From positions 1 through 6,587 of the forward strand of contig CANJEF010000072.1 of the NCBI GenBank assembly GCA_947472965.1: a stretch of 6,587 bases of DNA. Direction: 5' to 3'. Of the stretch, positions 1-5,998 are shown piece after piece. Within the stretch, counting starts at the first letter, position 1. Every line of letters begins with the position of its first letter. The notes under the pieces were generated by a model, which saw only the letters and a program-made list of their open reading frames with translations, had not been told where the DNA came from and searched no databases. A program made the position numbers and the translations under genes. Origin of the DNA: Sphingobacteriales bacterium (GTDB taxonomy: Bacteria > Bacteroidota > Bacteroidia > Chitinophagales > Chitinophagaceae).

Positions 1-1236
1 AAATATCACTTTTTGCTTATTGTTTTTCAGCTTGTGCTCTTTGCTTTTAATAGCCATTCCCAAAACAAGACAATCGCCAAGGTAGAATACCGTGCTGAAA
101 TTCACCGCAGCGATAAACTTCCCATTGTTTTCAATATTTCAGAAACCAGAAATGCAGGAAAAATAACCTGGACCATTAAAAATGCTGATGAAAAAATGGT
201 AGCTGATAGGATTGTTGAGAGAGGTGATTCTCTATTGGTGTATCTACCTTTTTTTGACGGATTGCTCTTGCTTAAGAAGTCTCCCAATGGACTTGAGGGT
301 GTGTGGGTCAAGAAAACAATTAAAGGGGATCAATTTATGCCAATCTCTATTAAAAAGGGAACTAAGAGGCTAATGCTAAACGGGTCTGTTAATAAATTCA
401 ATGTAACAGGACGGTGGAATGTTGAATTCGTTAATAACAAACAAGAGAAGTCAACTGCCATGGGCGAGTTTAAACAAGTGGGCAACAAACTCACGGGTAC
501 TTTTTTAACACCTACCGGTGATTATCGTTTTTTGGAGGGTGTTGTGGCAGGCGACTCGCTTCAGATGACAACCTTTGACGGGAGTCATGCTTTCTTTTTT
601 TCCGCACATATAAAAAATTCAAATACATTGGTACAGGGTATATACGCAAGTGGACCTAGTTACTTGGAAAAATGGTCAGCAACACGTGATGAAAAAATGG
701 TGCTTGATGAATCATCAGCCGCATTTCAATTAAAAGGGACAGCGAATAAACTTGATTTCAATTTTCCGGATTTGGATAGCAATATGGTCTCAATCAACGA
801 TGACCGTTTCAAAAACAAAGTAGTTGTAATTCAAATTATGGGATCATGGTGCCCCAATTGCATGGATGAAACTGCATTTTTGAGTACATATTTTAACGAA
901 AATCACCAACGTGGAGTAGAAGTTATTGGATTGGCCTATGAGTACACTATTGACTTTTCACGATCACGAAAGAGTCTTTCGTATTTCAAGAATCGGTTTA
1001 ACGTGAAATATCCGATTTTAATTACGGGTGTTAGTTCTTCTGATGAAATGAGAACAGAAAAAACCTTGCCTCAGATGACCGAAATTATAGCCTTTCCGTC
1101 AATGATTTTTATTGGACGAGATGGAACGGTTAGGAAAACACATGCAGGTTATTCTGGTCCAGCAACTGGAATACATCATCAGGCATTCAAAAAAGAATTT
1201 TCAGAAATCATCAACGCATTGTTGGCTGAAAAATAA
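1..1236 (+). CDS. Secreted TlpA-type thioredoxin-fold protein, 5' end outside window
   Basis: Probable extracytoplasmic thiol-disulfide protein. The frame is open from base 1 (411 codons visible) and begins with a hydrophobic stretch ending near NSHSQ, which reads as a signal peptide. The real start is therefore probably just upstream; the TTG at 13 would leave no basic n-region. Residues about 20-245 form a beta-rich region without a domain I can name; its middle part (GEFKQVGNKLTGTFLTPTGD) recurs in Bacteroidota TlpA-like proteins. Residues about 250-405 are the thioredoxin fold of the TlpA/AhpC-TSA type: the redox motif W-C-P-N-C has cysteines near 284 and 287 (bases 850 and 859), and the cis-proline is near 366 in AFPSMIFIGRDG. 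Both catalytic cysteines are present, so the protein should be redox active. It lies 20 bp upstream of the methionine sulfoxide reductase gene, probably in one transcript. The substrate is unknown. Confidence 0.85.
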   Translation, partial: KYHFLLIVFQLVLFAFNSHSQNKTIAKVEYRAEIHRSDKLPIVFNISETRNAGKITWTIKNADEKMVADRIVERGDSLLVYLPFFDGLLLLKKSPNGLEGVWVKKTIKGDQFMPISIKKGTKRLMLNGSVNKFNVTGRWNVEFVNNKQEKSTAMGEFKQVGNKLTGTFLTPTGDYRFLEGVVAGDSLQMTTFDGSHAFFFSAHIKNSNTLVQGIYASGPSYLEKWSATRDEKMVLDESSAAFQLKGTANKLDFNFPDLDSNMVSINDDRFKNKVVVIQIMGSWCPNCMDETAFLSTYFNENHQRGVEVIGLAYEYTIDFSRSRKSLSYFKNRFNVKYPILITGVSSSDEMRTEKTLPQMTEIIAFPSMIFIGRDGTVRKTHAGYSGPATGIHHQAFKKEFSEIINALLAEK

Positions 1237-1256
1237 AAATTGAAAAATACAAAACC

Positions 1257-1733
1257 ATGGCTGAAGACCTTCTAGTCATTACGGGATCAAAAGAGGAGCA
1301 ATATATTAGTCTTCTTCCACAAGTGGAAGCATTGCTTTTGGGCGAGAAAGATTTAATTGCAAATTTGGCGAATATTTCAGCAGCTTTGAAGGAGCAATTC
1401 TCTTTTTTTTGGGTTGGTTTCTATCTTGTAAAAAATGATGAATTGGTACTTGGACCTTTTCAAGGGCCTGTTGCATGTACCAGGATCAAGATGGGTAGGG
1501 GAGTGTGTGGCAAAGCCTGGGAAAGTGGTGAAGCCATTGTTGTTCCCGACGTAGAAAAATTTCCAGGACATATTGCCTGTAGTAGCTTTTCAAAAAGCGA
1601 AATCGTTATCCCTTTTAAGAGGAGTGGTCAAACCATTGGTGTGCTTGATGTTGACAGTGAAAAGCTGGATCAGTTTAATGAGGTTGATAAGCATTACTTG
1701 CAGTTGATATTGGATTTAATCCAATATGATTAA
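1257..1733 (+). CDS. msrC: Free methionine-(R)-sulfoxide reductase (GAF-domain fRMsr)
   Basis: Reduces free methionine-(R)-sulfoxide to methionine in the cytoplasm, normally recharged by thioredoxin. The 158-residue protein is a single GAF domain, the usual size of this family. The diagnostic features are visible: LGPFQGPVACTRIKMGRGVC, followed by VVPDVEKFPGHIACSSFSKS, and the late segment GVLDVDSEKLDQF. Cysteines fall at 74, 84 and 108. These have the same spacing (10 and 24) as the three redox cysteines of the E. coli enzyme (84, 94, 118), so catalysis should be intact. The ATG at 1257 is preceded by an A-rich stretch and no Shine-Dalgarno motif. The gene follows the TlpA-like gene by 20 bp and is likely co-transcribed, although that protein is exported and so is unlikely to be its direct electron donor. 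The alternative, a generic GAF sensor domain, is unlikely given the cysteine set. Confidence 0.93.
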   Translation: MAEDLLVITGSKEEQYISLLPQVEALLLGEKDLIANLANISAALKEQFSFFWVGFYLVKNDELVLGPFQGPVACTRIKMGRGVCGKAWESGEAIVVPDVEKFPGHIACSSFSKSEIVIPFKRSGQTIGVLDVDSEKLDQFNEVDKHYLQLILDLIQYD

Positions 1734-1762
1734 GCGCTCGCTTTCATCTCATAAAGTAAATA

Positions 1763-2185
1763 TTATTTTTTCTTCTGAGAATTAATTAGATCTGCAACTG
1801 TTTTGTTTTCTAGAATTTTAAGATTTGCATCCCTCACTTGGATCATGATGTCATGCAAGCCGCAATTTTTTTCGTCACAGTTTTTACATCTTTCATAAAA
1901 GTACAGACTTGTACAAGGAAGCATGGAAATGGGGCCGTCAATTTTTCTGATAATGTCAGCCAGTGGTATTTTTGATGAAGGAATTTTTAGAAAGTATCCA
2001 CCGCCTTTGCCCTTTTTACTATCCAGCATTCCTGCTTTTTTTAATTCCAATAAAATGTTTTCAAGAAACTTAAGGGGGATTTTTTTCTTTTTGGAAATGT
2101 CGGCAATGAGAACTGGGCCTTCGCTTTGGTGTTCAGCCAGGTAGGTTAATGCCTTGAATGCGTATTGTGTTTTTTTATTAAGCAT
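1763..2185 (-). CDS. Rrf2-family transcriptional regulator with a four-cysteine cluster
   Basis: DNA-binding regulator of the Rrf2 family (relatives: IscR, NsrR, CymR). The 140-residue length is typical. The N-terminal winged helix-turn-helix covers about residues 1-68: MLNKKTQYAFKALTYLA at the start, IPLKFLENILLELKKAGML as recognition helix region, and KKGKGGGYFLK as the wing. The second half has LADIIRKIDGPI, then cysteines at 91, 100, 103 and 108. IscR uses three cysteines (92, 98, 104) plus a histidine to hold a [2Fe-2S] cluster. The cysteines here sit in the same region but with different spacing (C-X8-C-X2-C-X4-C), so metal or cluster binding is plausible and unproven. The ATG at 2185 lies 8 bp after the dapB stop, making it the last gene of the parA-parB-DUF5683-dapB run. 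The regulated genes cannot be told; autoregulation through the operon promoter is possible. A lysine-rich A-tract near residues 32-35 does not disrupt the frame. Confidence 0.9.
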   Translation of the reverse strand: MLNKKTQYAFKALTYLAEHQSEGPVLIADISKKKKIPLKFLENILLELKKAGMLDSKKGKGGGYFLKIPSSKIPLADIIRKIDGPISMLPCTSLYFYERCKNCDEKNCGLHDIMIQVRDANLKILENKTVADLINSQKKK

Positions 2186-2193
2186 ATAATAAA

Positions 2194-2916
2194 TTAATTT
2201 CCAAAACCAAGAACATCTTTCATAGTAAAGACGCCTTTTTTATTTTGAATGTATTCAGCTGCCATGACAGCTCCTAGAGCAAAGCCATTTCTATTGTGTG
2301 CATTGTGAATGATTTGAATATCATCTATAGTAGAGCAATAGCACACCTCATGTAATCCTGGATACGGGTCAATTCTCTCACTTTTAATATATAGATCGTT
2401 GCGATTTTCGGATTCTTCATTGGTCCATTTTTTTTTCAATCCTTCGGTATCTATAATTTGTTCAGCTAGTGTTATGGCAGTGCCACTCGGGGCGTCTTTT
2501 TTTTGGGTGTGGTGGATCTCCTTTATACTAATATCATATTGTGTTTGGTATTTCATTAATTCTGCCAGTTTTTTATTTAGTTCAAAAAACAGGTTAACGC
2601 CAACGCTAAAGTTGGTGGCGGATAAAAAGCTACCTTTTTTCAATAAAACAGCTTCTTCAACCGCTGGTAATTCTGCCAACCAGCCGGTAGTTCCCGATAC
2701 AATTGGCACAGACATATCAATGCATTTCATGATATTTTGAAAAGCAGTATGGGGGCTGGTAAATTCAATGGTAACATCTATTTCTGAAAATACTTGGCTA
2801 TTAAAATCACCCAGGTTGTTAAGGTCTATTTTTACTGGAACCTGATGACCTCTTTCAAGGGCCGTCTGTTCAATGGTTTGTCCCATTTTGCCATATCCTA
2901 TAAGTGCTATCCTCAT
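2194..2916 (-). CDS. dapB: 4-hydroxy-tetrahydrodipicolinate reductase
   Basis: NAD(P)H-dependent cytoplasmic enzyme converting 4-hydroxy-tetrahydrodipicolinate to tetrahydrodipicolinate, on the way to diaminopimelate (peptidoglycan) and lysine. With the start chosen here it has 240 residues, the short form common in Bacteroidota; the E. coli enzyme has 273. The N-terminal Rossmann motif is MRIALIGYGKMGQ, followed by EFTSP (about 51-55) and SGTTGW (about 74-79). The family signature EIHHTQKKDAPSGTA is at about 133-147; His135 and Lys139 correspond to the catalytic His159 and Lys163 of E. coli. The C-terminal HNRNGFALGAV is also typical. The frame extends ten codons upstream to an ATG at 2946, but that would add the charged tail MDFKKDKPTL before the Rossmann strand and overlap the DUF5683 gene by 11 bp. 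The ATG at 2916 is preferred. It is the fourth gene of the par operon. Confidence 0.96.
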   Translation of the reverse strand: MRIALIGYGKMGQTIEQTALERGHQVPVKIDLNNLGDFNSQVFSEIDVTIEFTSPHTAFQNIMKCIDMSVPIVSGTTGWLAELPAVEEAVLLKKGSFLSATNFSVGVNLFFELNKKLAELMKYQTQYDISIKEIHHTQKKDAPSGTAITLAEQIIDTEGLKKKWTNEESENRNDLYIKSERIDPYPGLHEVCYCSTIDDIQIIHNAHNRNGFALGAVMAAEYIQNKKGVFTMKDVLGFGN

Positions 2917-2935
2917 TAATGTCGGTTTGTCTTTT

Positions 2936-3583
2936 TTAAAATCCAACTATATTTGAATGTTCTTCTTTTTTCTTGAATCCAACTTTGAAGGTCAGTCCCC
3001 CTGATGATAGGTTGGCTGGTATATATGGTTTTACCTCCATGCTCAAGTCATCACTTATATCAAAGGTTCTTAGGTGTCCATCTACTGTTGCGTCAACCAC
3101 ATTAAGACCCCACACCAATAGTAAGTATATTACAGAAAGATCCATGCTTTTCCTGAATTCATTTCTGTATCGCTTTAAGGATTCAGTGGATAGTGGTTTT
3201 AAGGATCGCCAAATTTGGGCATATCCTGCAGTATCTTGATTGGATCTTACCTGATATGCATAACGTGTTCGGTCATACCATTGTTTATTATAGCTGAAAA
3301 GGGAAACCGGAATTGCAAGGCCACCATATACGAGTGGTAGTTTCCAGTATTTTTTGTTGTAGATCTGGCCAAGTCCTGGCAGTATTGCAGACCTTAATGC
3401 AGCCTTTGATGCAATTGATTTTACTTTTTTTACAGTATCCTCACTTTTTTTTATTCTTTTCTGAAGTGTATCGGATTGACTGATCCCTTTCGTATTTAAA
3501 TTATTTTTTCTCTGGCTCATGCAAGGGGCAATGGCCATTAAAAGGAAAGTAAATAATACAAAATGTCTTACACTGAAATTCAT
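2936..3583 (-). CDS. DUF5683 family membrane protein of the par-dapB operon
   Basis: Membrane or envelope protein of unknown function, recognised as DUF5683. From the ATG at 3583 it has 215 residues. An N-terminal hydrophobic segment (MNFSVRHFVLFTFLLMAIAP) reads as a signal peptide ending near residue 22; a lipobox is unlikely because proline precedes the cysteine. A charged linker (about 25-58) leads to the conserved part: PGLGQIYNKKYWKLPLVYGG at about 69-88 running into a membrane segment to about 97, then aromatic and basic residues (WYDRTRYAYQVR). A second membrane segment at about 149-165 continues into NVVDATVDGHLRTFDISDDL, a strong family hallmark. A TTG at 3589 in the same frame would overlap the parB stop. 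The ATG 2 bp after that stop fits the signal peptide better and suggests translational coupling. No enzymatic motif is visible. Its steady company with parAB and dapB hints at a role linking segregation and envelope, which is inference. Confidence 0.88.
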   Translation of the reverse strand: MNFSVRHFVLFTFLLMAIAPCMSQRKNNLNTKGISQSDTLQKRIKKSEDTVKKVKSIASKAALRSAILPGLGQIYNKKYWKLPLVYGGLAIPVSLFSYNKQWYDRTRYAYQVRSNQDTAGYAQIWRSLKPLSTESLKRYRNEFRKSMDLSVIYLLLVWGLNVVDATVDGHLRTFDISDDLSMEVKPYIPANLSSGGLTFKVGFKKKEEHSNIVGF

Positions 3584-3585
3584 GA

Positions 3586-4500
3586 TCAATGAATGCTCAC
3601 ATTCATTTTTTCAAGTAGGCCATTGAGTTCCTCTAGCGAGTAATATTCAAAAGAAATTTTACCTCTACCTGTATTGTTGTGATCAATAGTGGCTTTCGTG
3701 CCAAAGTGTGAGGACAATTGGTCCTCTATTTTCTTGAGTCGAGTTGGCTGTTTTTTTACCTTCTCTTTAGACGCTTTTGGGTTTTTATAGAGCTGCTTAA
3801 CCAATTCCTCTGTTTGTCGAACAGAAAGTTTTTTTGAAAGGATTGTATTGTAAACAAACAATTGTTTTTCAACCTCTCCTACGTTAATTAAAGCGCGGGC
3901 ATGACCCATTGACAATGATCCGGTTCTTACAGCAACTACAATATCAGGAGGCAATTTAAGCATCCGCACATAATTTGATACGGTGCTGCGGTCCATTCCC
4001 ATTCTTGAGGCAACTTGCTCATGTGTAAGGTTACATTCATCCATAAGCCTTTGGTAGCTTAAGCCAATTTCTATCGCATTAAGGTTTTCCCTTTGAAGAT
4101 TTTCAAGCAAAGCCAACTCAAGTAATTGTTGGTCATTCACTTCTCTAACGTATACAGGTACCTCTTTTAATTCAGCAAGCTTTGCGGCTCTCCACCTTCT
4201 TTCACCGGCAATTAGTTTATATTTTCCATTTGCAGTCTTGGTTACAGTTAAAGGTTGTATTATGTCATGCAACCTGATGGAGTCTGCAAGCTCTTTAATT
4301 TTTGATTCATCAAAATCTCTCCTCGGCTGCTTGGCATTTGCCACAATATCACTTAATAGCACCTTAAAAACCGAAGTCGTTTTTATAACAGCTTCTGAGT
4401 TTAATTCACCTTTAGGATTTTTTATGTCTGAGTCAATATTTCCCAAAAGAGATCGAATTCCCTTGCTTAACGCTTCTTTTTTATTTGAAGTACTACTCAT
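3586..4500 (-). CDS. parB: Chromosome partitioning protein ParB (Spo0J family)
   Basis: Centromere-binding CTPase clamp that loads at parS sites, spreads on DNA, and stimulates ParA ATPase to segregate replicated origins. The 304 residues show the standard order. An N-terminal basic motif ALSKGIRSLLG (10-20) is the usual ParA-contact tail. The ParB/sulfiredoxin-like CTPase domain covers about 43-135, with the C-motif GERRWRAA (99-106) and the P-motif ENLQRENLNAIE (133-144). A helix-turn-helix covers about 158-180 (LTHEQVASRMGMDRSTVSNY), followed by the central helical domain (GHARALI at 199-205). After a lysine-rich linker (about 240-260) comes the C-terminal dimerisation segment (GRGKISFEYYSLEEL). 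The P-motif has NAIE where NPIE is common elsewhere; I believe this is ordinary for the phylum. Its ATG overlaps the end of parA by 8 bp. No perfect parS site is seen in this window. Confidence 0.97.
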   Translation of the reverse strand: MSSTSNKKEALSKGIRSLLGNIDSDIKNPKGELNSEAVIKTTSVFKVLLSDIVANAKQPRRDFDESKIKELADSIRLHDIIQPLTVTKTANGKYKLIAGERRWRAAKLAELKEVPVYVREVNDQQLLELALLENLQRENLNAIEIGLSYQRLMDECNLTHEQVASRMGMDRSTVSNYVRMLKLPPDIVVAVRTGSLSMGHARALINVGEVEKQLFVYNTILSKKLSVRQTEELVKQLYKNPKASKEKVKKQPTRLKKIEDQLSSHFGTKATIDHNNTGRGKISFEYYSLEELNGLLEKMNVSIH

Positions 4501-5305
4501 TATCCGGTTTTAATATGCGATCAGATTGTTTTATATTGGTCATGTTGTTCTTTTGAAGAATCTCTTTTGCCAGACTCATGTAATTCATGCTGCCTTTGCT
4601 TTCAGCATCATACAGGATAACTGGTTTGCCAACACTCGGTGCTTCACTAAGCTTTGAATTCCTGTGTATCAAGGTGTCAAATACCATATCTTCAAAATGC
4701 CTTCTTACTTCGTTCACTATTTGGTTGCATAACCGAAGTCTTCCATCATACATAGTCATTAAAATACCCTCAATTTCCAAAGAAGTATTAAGCCTGCTTT
4801 GAACAATTTTTATGGTATTTAACAATTTACCAAGTCCCTCCAGTGCAAAAAATTCTGCCTGAACAGGAACCGCAACAGAGTCTGAGGCAACAAGGGCATT
4901 GACGGTTATTAATCCCAATGAAGGAGAGCAGTCGATTATGATAAAATCATATTGATCTCTTATTTCATCAAGCAGATTTTTTATTACATTCTCACGTTGC
5001 GGGTAGTTGATCATTTCCAATTCAGCTCCAACTAGGTCGATATGGGAAGGAATCAGATCCAAGTTGGGTATTTCCGTTTTCAACACAACGTCTGATGCGC
5101 GTTTTTCGCCCACCATACAGTCATATATGCTTTGTTGGATATTTTGCAGGTCAAAACCTATGCCGGATGTACTATTTGCCTGAGGATCAGCATCAACCAA
5201 TAATGTCTTGTATTCCAAAACACCTAAGCTGGCCGCTAAATTGATTGCAGTAGTCGTTTTTCCAACGCCACCCTTTTGATTTGCTACTCCAATGATACGG
5301 GCCAT
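4493..5305 (-). CDS. parA: Chromosome partitioning ATPase ParA (Soj family)
   Basis: Deviant-Walker P-loop ATPase that binds DNA non-specifically as an ATP dimer and moves ParB-parS complexes. The 270-residue protein starts straight into the ATPase fold without a DNA-binding extension, which marks the chromosomal Soj type rather than plasmid ParA with an added helix-turn-helix. Visible motifs are the deviant Walker A KGGVGKTT (11-18, signature lysine at 11), Walker A' LLVDADPQAN (35-44), Walker B FIIIDCSPSLG (121-131, Asp125), and the late signature RNSKLSEAPSVGKP (215-228). Basic residues around RLRLCNQIVNEVRRHF (189-204) fit DNA contact. The final 18 residues form a polar tail. The ATG at 5305 is the only sensible start because it directly precedes the first strand. 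It is the first gene of the operon, divergent from the FMN reductase gene. Confidence 0.97.
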   Translation of the reverse strand: MARIIGVANQKGGVGKTTTAINLAASLGVLEYKTLLVDADPQANSTSGIGFDLQNIQQSIYDCMVGEKRASDVVLKTEIPNLDLIPSHIDLVGAELEMINYPQRENVIKNLLDEIRDQYDFIIIDCSPSLGLITVNALVASDSVAVPVQAEFFALEGLGKLLNTIKIVQSRLNTSLEIEGILMTMYDGRLRLCNQIVNEVRRHFEDMVFDTLIHRNSKLSEAPSVGKPVILYDAESKGSMNYMSLAKEILQKNNMTNIKQSDRILKPDNE

Positions 5306-5346
5306 GTAATGTTAACTTTTGCGTAAAATATCAATTTTTTGTCGTT

Positions 5347-5389
5347 GTGCCTAATAGATAAACGCTGTCTAGTAAATCCTTTTAGGCAC
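5347..5389. repeat. Nested inverted repeat in the parA leader
   Basis: GTGCCTAA at 5347-5354 is the exact reverse complement of TTAGGCAC at 5382-5389, with 27 bases between. Inside, TAGATA (5355-5360) can pair with TGTCTA (5366-5371) if one G-T pair is allowed, directly stacked on the outer arm and leaving a 5-base loop. The pairing is slightly better in a plus-strand RNA; a minus-strand RNA has a C-A mismatch in place of the G-T pair. The element lies 42-84 bp upstream of the parA start, downstream of the candidate promoter. It may be an operator or an mRNA leader structure. It has no T-run typical of a terminator. The match is seen directly; the function is unknown. Confidence 0.5.
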
Positions 5390-5420
5390 TCTCTGGGAAA
5401 AACACCCAATTTCGTGTATG

Positions 5421-5428
5421 CAAAACTA
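5421..5428 (-). promoter_or_regulatory. Candidate Bacteroidota-type -7 promoter element for parA operon
   Basis: Read on the minus strand these bases are TAGTTTTG, a full match to TAnnTTTG, the -7 element of the primary sigma factor of Bacteroidota. The only TTG upstream is at 5456-5454, which gives a 25-base spacer, longer than the usual 19-21, so the -33 element is weak or absent. If the element is real, transcription would start near 5415 and leave a leader of about 110 bases before parA that contains the inverted repeat. Confidence 0.35.
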
Positions 5429-5483
5429 TGAAATTTGATGCCATTTTTGGGAACAATAGACCTAATTTAATGTTAGAATACAT

Positions 5484-5996
5484 ATGAACAATGAGATATA
5501 CACAATCATCGCCGGGACAAACAGAAAATTTAGCAATTCATACCTGTTGGGATTACAATATCAGCAGAAACTGAACGTATTGGGGATCGAAGCCAACCTA
5601 CATTCGCTAGAAAATCTTGATTTGAATGAACGTTCGGTTTCCATGATTCAATTTGAAGAGAAGTGGCTTATCCCTACTAGAAAATTCATCATAATTGTGC
5701 CTGAATACAATGGTAGTTATCCAGGAGTATTAAAGTCTTTGATTGACCTTAGTTCAATCAAGGATTCATGGCCTGGCAAAAAAGCACTTCTTACTGGTGT
5801 TGCCACTGGTAGAGGTGGAAATATTCGTGGACTGGAACACCTCACGGGTACCTTAAATTACCTGGGTGTTTTTATTCATCCAAATCGCCTTCCTTTGTCA
5901 TCAATACATGAAAAAATGAATTCAGAAACGGGAATTTTTGACAAACAAACTTCAGATTCGATAGATTTGCAAATTGCTGATTTCATAAAGTTTTAA
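5484..5996 (+). CDS. NADPH-dependent FMN reductase-like flavoprotein
   Basis: Cytoplasmic flavodoxin-fold oxidoreductase of the NADPH-dependent FMN reductase family (SsuE, azoreductase and chromate/quinone reductase relatives). The 170 residues cover one domain. The phosphate-binding loop is GTNRKFSNS (11-19), matching the family G-[ST]-x-R-x-x-S-x-x pattern. PEYNGSYPGVLKSLIDL (73-89) is the hallmark loop that contacts the isoalloxazine ring, and GVATGRGGNIRGLEHL (105-120) is the third cofactor-facing loop. The physiological substrate cannot be told from sequence; members reduce free flavins, quinones or azo compounds. The ATG at 5484 places the first beta strand (YTIIAG) at once and has an AT-rich, Shine-Dalgarno-free upstream. 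The gene is divergent from parA across 178 bp and is followed 2 bp later by the metallophosphoesterase, so the two are probably co-transcribed. Confidence 0.9.
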   Translation: MNNEIYTIIAGTNRKFSNSYLLGLQYQQKLNVLGIEANLHSLENLDLNERSVSMIQFEEKWLIPTRKFIIIVPEYNGSYPGVLKSLIDLSSIKDSWPGKKALLTGVATGRGGNIRGLEHLTGTLNYLGVFIHPNRLPLSSIHEKMNSETGIFDKQTSDSIDLQIADFIKF

Positions 5997-5998
5997 CA

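Noticed and set aside
13..15. TTG at 13 as the start of the TlpA-like gene
   Set aside because: The frame is already open from base 1 and the signal peptide would lose its basic n-region, so the true start is most likely upstream of the window.
683..688. CACGTG core as a parS site
   Set aside because: Only the core hexamer matches; the flanking bases agree with parS at about three positions, so it is expected by chance in coding sequence.
1734..1771. Bidirectional terminator between the convergent fRMsr and Rrf2 genes
   Set aside because: There is a T-run, but the only palindrome (AAATA-T-TATTT) has a one-base loop and no GC pairs, so no credible hairpin can be drawn.
2081..2092. A-tract (minus strand) in the Rrf2 gene as a possible slippage or programmed frameshift site
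   Set aside because: The reading frame stays open and encodes a normal lysine-rich stretch in a full-length family member; the tract is C AAA AAG, not the classical A AAA AAG, and no stimulatory structure is evident.
2917..2946. Longer dapB start at 2946
   Set aside because: It adds ten mostly polar residues before the Rossmann strand and overlaps the preceding gene. The internal ATG at 2916 matches the usual family N-terminus.
5394..5408. TGGG-N7-CCCA small hairpin in the parA upstream region
   Set aside because: The four base pair stem does not extend on either side and is likely to be chance.
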